This document shows positions 5,352-7,597 of a stretch of DNA of 7,597 bases, in pieces. Location: NCBI RefSeq assembly GCF_051960575.1, contig NZ_JBQCEE010000243.1:1-7597 (forward strand). The letters run 5' to 3'. Made by a program: the position numbers and the translations under genes. Numbering within the stretch: the stretch's first letter is position 1; every line of letters begins with the position of its first letter. Origin of the DNA: JBQCEE01 sp051960575 (GTDB lineage Bacteria; Actinomycetota; Actinomycetes; Mycobacteriales; Jatrophihabitantaceae). Below the pieces are notes generated by a model. That model did no database searches and was not told the DNA's origin. It worked only from the letters and a program-made list of their open reading frames with translations.

Positions 5352-6464
5352 CAGCCCCAGGAGTCGCTCGGCCACCACGTTGCGCTGGATCTCGTTCGTG
5401 CCGGCGTAGATCGGGCCGGCGAGCGAGAACAGGTAGCCGTCCATCCACGGGCCGGCGAGTTCCGCGTCCGGCCCGAGCAGGTCGAGCGCCGTCTCGTGCA
5501 GCGCGACATCGAGCTCCGACCACCAGAGCTTCCCGACCGACGACTCCGCGCCGAGCTCGCCGCCGTCGGCCAGCCGGGTCACCGTGGCCCTGTTGTGCAG
5601 CTCGTTGGCGCGGGCGCCGATCCACGCGTCCACGACCCGATCGGTGAGCGCGGTGTTCGCGCTCGATCGCGCCGACTCGGTGAGCCGCTGCGTCGCGGCG
5701 AGGAAGCGGCCGGGCGAGCGCAGCGACAATCCACGCTCGTTGGACGCGGTCGCCATCGCCACCCGCCAGCCGTCGCCGGGGGTGCCGATCACGTCGTCGT
5801 CCGGCACGAACACCTCGTCCAGGAAGATCTCGGCGAACCCGGGGCCGCCGTCGAGCTGCGGCACGCCGCGCACGGTGACGCCGGGGGCCCGCAGGTCGAA
5901 CATGAGGTAGGTCAGCCCGCGGTGACGCTCGGCGTCGGGGTCGCTACGGAACAGGCCGAATGCGCGGTCGGCGTAGGTCGCCCGGGTCGACCATGTCTTC
6001 TGGCCCGACAGCAACCAGCCGCCGTCGACGCGCACGGCTCGTGACCGCAGCGAGGCGAGGTCCGACCCCGCCTCGGGTTCGGACCAGGCCTGCGCCCAGA
6101 TCTCGTCGGCCCGCGCCATCGGCGGCAGGATGCGGGCGAGCTGCTCGGGCGTGCCGTGCGCGAAGAGCGTCGGGCCGAGCAGGAACAGCCCGTTCTGGCT
6201 CACCCGCAGCGGCGCGCCCGCGGCGAAGTACTCCTCCTCGAACACCACCCACTGCTCGAGCGTCGCGTCGCGCCCACCGAACTCGGCCGGCCACGACACC
6301 GCCGACAGGCGGGCCTCGGCCAGCTGGTGCTCCCAGGCGCGGTGTGCCTCGAAGCCCTCGGCGGTGTCCATCGGCGGCAGCGCGGGCCGCGGCACGTGCG
6401 CGTCGAGGAATTCGCGCACCTCCGCGCGGAAGGTGACGGTGTCCGGCGAGAGGTCAAGATCCAT
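5343..6464 (-). CDS. Acyl-CoA dehydrogenase, large alpha-type subunit
   Basis: The product has 373 residues, full family length. The N-terminal domain includes LSAVSWPAEFGGRDAT (53-68). The flavin-binding middle domain has WAQAWSEPEAGSDLASL (123-139) and SGQKTWSTRA (153-162). The C-terminal domain ends with GPIYAGTNEIQRNVVAERLL (350-369). Two features mark it as an alpha subunit of the FadE26/FadE31 kind. The usual RxxFGxxxxxxQ motif near residues 268-282 is absent and reads NTALTDRVVDAWI. The catalytic-loop Glu of YEGT is Ala354 (YAGT). Glu243 in NERG lies where isovaleryl-CoA dehydrogenase keeps its base, so it is the likely catalytic residue (my alignment by eye). With a beta subunit it should form an FAD-dependent dehydrogenase introducing a 2,3-double bond into an acyl-CoA. 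The ATG at 6464 lies 11 nt inside the crotonase gene, with AAGG upstream. Confidence 0.92.
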   Translation of the reverse strand: MDLDLSPDTVTFRAEVREFLDAHVPRPALPPMDTAEGFEAHRAWEHQLAEARLSAVSWPAEFGGRDATLEQWVVFEEEYFAAGAPLRVSQNGLFLLGPTLFAHGTPEQLARILPPMARADEIWAQAWSEPEAGSDLASLRSRAVRVDGGWLLSGQKTWSTRATYADRAFGLFRSDPDAERHRGLTYLMFDLRAPGVTVRGVPQLDGGPGFAEIFLDEVFVPDDDVIGTPGDGWRVAMATASNERGLSLRSPGRFLAATQRLTESARSSANTALTDRVVDAWIGARANELHNRATVTRLADGGELGAESSVGKLWWSELDVALHETALDLLGPDAELAGPWMDGYLFSLAGPIYAGTNEIQRNVVAERLLGLPR

Positions 6465-7308
6465 CGGCGGACGCCTTCATGCTGCGGGCGTCCATGCCGC
6501 CCAGCGAGTCAGCACCGACCTCGGCGTTGTGCGCGTGGGCGAAGTGGTGCAGGCCGAACACCGAGTCCATGCCGGTGCGCATGCCCATCGCGTCCTCGCA
6601 CTGGTTGACGGCACGCTTGGTGAGCGCGAGCCCGAAGCGCGGCATCGCGGCGATGCGGTCGGCGATCGCGAACGTCTCGTCGGCGAGCGAGTCGCGCGGC
6701 ACGACGCGGTTGACCATGCCCCACTCGTAGGCGCGCTGCGCGGTGAAGCGGTCGCCGGTGAAGAGGATTTCCTTCGCCGCGCGGGGCCCGAGCACCCACG
6801 GGTGTGCGAAGTACTCGACGCCGGGGATGCCCATGCGCACCACCGGATCGGCGAAGAACGCGTCGTCCGACGCCACGATGAGGTCGCAGACGAAGGCGAG
6901 CATCAGCCCGCCGGCGATGCACGCACCCTGCACGCTGGCGATCACCGGCTTGGGGATCTCGCGCCACCGCCGGCACATGCCGAGGTAGACCTCCATCTCG
7001 CGCGCGTACCGAAGGTCGCCGCCCTCGTGGCCGACGTGGTCCCACCAGAGCACTGCGGTGTTGTCGTAGTGCACGTCGACGTCACGTCCGGGCGTGCCGA
7101 TGTCGTGGCCGGCCGAGAAGTGCCGGCCGGCGCCGGCGAGGACGATCACCTTCACCGCGTCGTCGTCCACGGCCTGCTGGAACGCTCGGTCCAGTGCGTA
7201 TGTCATGGCTGAGTTCTGCGCGTTGCGGTACTCGGGCCGGTTCATCGTGACGACGGCCGTCGTGCCCCGCACCTCGTAGGTCACGACACCGCTTGGCTCG
7301 TCGCTCAC
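6454..7308 (-). CDS. Crotonase-fold (enoyl-CoA hydratase/isomerase family) protein lacking both hydratase glutamates
   Basis: The product has 284 residues. The crotonase core is clear: VVTMNRPEYRNAQN (19-32), the first oxyanion-hole segment RHFSAGHDIG (62-71), the second KPVIASVQGACIAGGLMLAF (120-139), CDLIVASDDAFFADPVVRMG (141-160), IPGVEYFAHPW (161-171) and LFTGDRFTAQRAYEWGMVN (182-200). An insertion at about 72-105 (DVDVHYDNTAVLWWDHVGHE and onward) is longer than in mitochondrial hydratase. By eye-alignment to rat mitochondrial enoyl-CoA hydratase, catalytic Glu144 is Met136 and Glu164 is Val156. Ordinary hydration is therefore doubtful; isomerase, hydrolase, lyase or another CoA-ester reaction is possible. 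Asp154, Glu165 and His169 are nearby polar candidates. The GTG start at 7308 overlaps the ligase stop (GTGA) and has an AAGGAG Shine-Dalgarno site 5 nt upstream. The gene overlaps the dehydrogenase gene by 11 nt. Confidence 0.9.
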   Translation of the reverse strand: MSDEPSGVVTYEVRGTTAVVTMNRPEYRNAQNSAMTYALDRAFQQAVDDDAVKVIVLAGAGRHFSAGHDIGTPGRDVDVHYDNTAVLWWDHVGHEGGDLRYAREMEVYLGMCRRWREIPKPVIASVQGACIAGGLMLAFVCDLIVASDDAFFADPVVRMGIPGVEYFAHPWVLGPRAAKEILFTGDRFTAQRAYEWGMVNRVVPRDSLADETFAIADRIAAMPRFGLALTKRAVNQCEDAMGMRTGMDSVFGLHHFAHAHNAEVGADSLGGMDARSMKASADGS

Positions 7309-7597
7309 GTGTACTCCTTACGCAGCTCTGTCTTGAGCACCTTGCCCGCGAGGTTGCGGGGCAGCGCGTCCACGAAGCGCACGCCGCGCGGGACCTTGTA
7401 GTTGGCCAGGCGCTCCCGGCAGAAGGCGATCACGTCATCCTCTCCGAGTTCGCCCCGTCGCACGACAAGGGCCAGCCCGACCTCGCCGAGACGTTCGTCG
7501 GGAACGCCGATGACAGCCACGTCCGCGACGCTGTCGAGGCGCGCGAGCGCCTGCTCGACCTCGGCCGGGTACACGTTGAAGCCGCCACTGATGTACA
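7305..7597 (-). CDS. Acyl-CoA ligase (AMP-binding, FadD-type), C-terminal 96 residues; 5' end outside window
   Basis: The visible part is the C-terminal lid domain of an ANL-superfamily adenylating enzyme. It opens with the hinge region YISGGFNVYPAEVEQAL, passes through the segment VADVAVIGVPDERLGE, and closes with LANYKVPRGVRFVDALPRN and LAGKVLKTELRKEY. The Lys in AGKVLK is the conserved A10 lysine needed for adenylation. Members activate a carboxylic acid with ATP and CoA to an acyl-CoA. GGFN-YPAE-type hinges occur in actinobacterial FadD ligases, including as I recall FadD3, but the substrate pocket lies outside the window. It is the most upstream gene seen in the minus-strand operon, so it probably supplies the CoA ester used by the downstream crotonase and dehydrogenases. 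The stop overlaps the crotonase start by 4 nt (GTGA). Confidence 0.93.
   Translation of the reverse strand, partial: YISGGFNVYPAEVEQALARLDSVADVAVIGVPDERLGEVGLALVVRRGELGEDDVIAFCRERLANYKVPRGVRFVDALPRNLAGKVLKTELRKEYT
7314..7319 (-). promoter_or_regulatory. Shine-Dalgarno site for the crotonase gene
   Basis: AAGGAG on the minus strand, 5 nt before the GTG at 7308. It is embedded in the Lys-Glu codons at the end of the ligase gene. It supports the GTG start and is the strongest ribosome binding site in this operon; the downstream overlapping junctions have weaker or no such sites. Confidence 0.75.

Noticed and set aside
4181..5409. Long plus-strand frames opposite the dehydrogenase genes
   Set aside because: Low-complexity Arg/Pro/Ala translations; the minus strand encodes recognisable dehydrogenases.
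6130..7212. 360-codon plus-strand frame opposite the crotonase and dehydrogenase genes
   Set aside because: Antisense shadow spanning two real genes; no recognisable domain.
1..7597. Mobile element, CRISPR array, tRNA/rRNA, toxin-antitoxin or phage-defence system
   Set aside because: I looked for transposase or integrase motifs, terminal repeats, regularly spaced repeats and cloverleaf arms and saw none. The DUF222/HNH tail alone is not evidence for a defence system.

Overview
The window comes from a high-GC chromosome. Its gene families (DUF222/HNH endonuclease tail, YtrA-type GntR regulator, paired split acyl-CoA dehydrogenases, frequent GTG starts) point to an actinomycete-type bacterium (Actinomycetota). 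Order level cannot be fixed from sequence alone. No tRNA, rRNA, CRISPR array, transposase or integrase was recognised.

Left part (1-2746), mixed accessory genes. It opens with the 3' end of a DUF222/HNH-endonuclease-type gene on the + strand. A small predicted lipoprotein follows on the + strand. That gene converges, with a 1-bp gap, on a short minus-strand GntR/YtrA-type regulator. Upstream of the regulator is a candidate -10 element overlapped by an inverted repeat, which could be an autoregulatory operator. Also on the minus strand is a secreted two-domain protein: an N-terminal NodB polysaccharide deacetylase with all five catalytic motifs visible, followed by a Trp-rich repeat domain that looks like a PLL/fucolectin-type beta-propeller.

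Right part (2884-7597), one minus-strand catabolic operon read from right to left: acyl-CoA ligase (C-terminus only, cut by the window edge), crotonase-fold protein, large acyl-CoA dehydrogenase (alpha-type, 373 aa), two small acyl-CoA dehydrogenases (beta-type, 321 and 340 aa), and a SnoaL/NTF2-like protein. All junctions overlap by 4 or 11 nt except one. The exception is a 58-bp spacer between the alpha and the first beta dehydrogenase. It is bounded by a 10-bp direct repeat and contains a 21-codon ORF joined by ATGA to both neighbours.

The likely combined job is CoA activation of an acid followed by alpha,beta-dehydrogenation by heteromeric (alpha2beta2-type) dehydrogenases, with further steps by the crotonase and NTF2-fold proteins. 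One large plus two small dehydrogenases beside a ligase recalls, from memory, the fadD3-fadE31-fadE32-fadE33 group used for steroid ring C/D (HIP) breakdown in mycobacteria. The substrate here is unproven, and the crotonase lacks both glutamates of classical enoyl-CoA hydratase.
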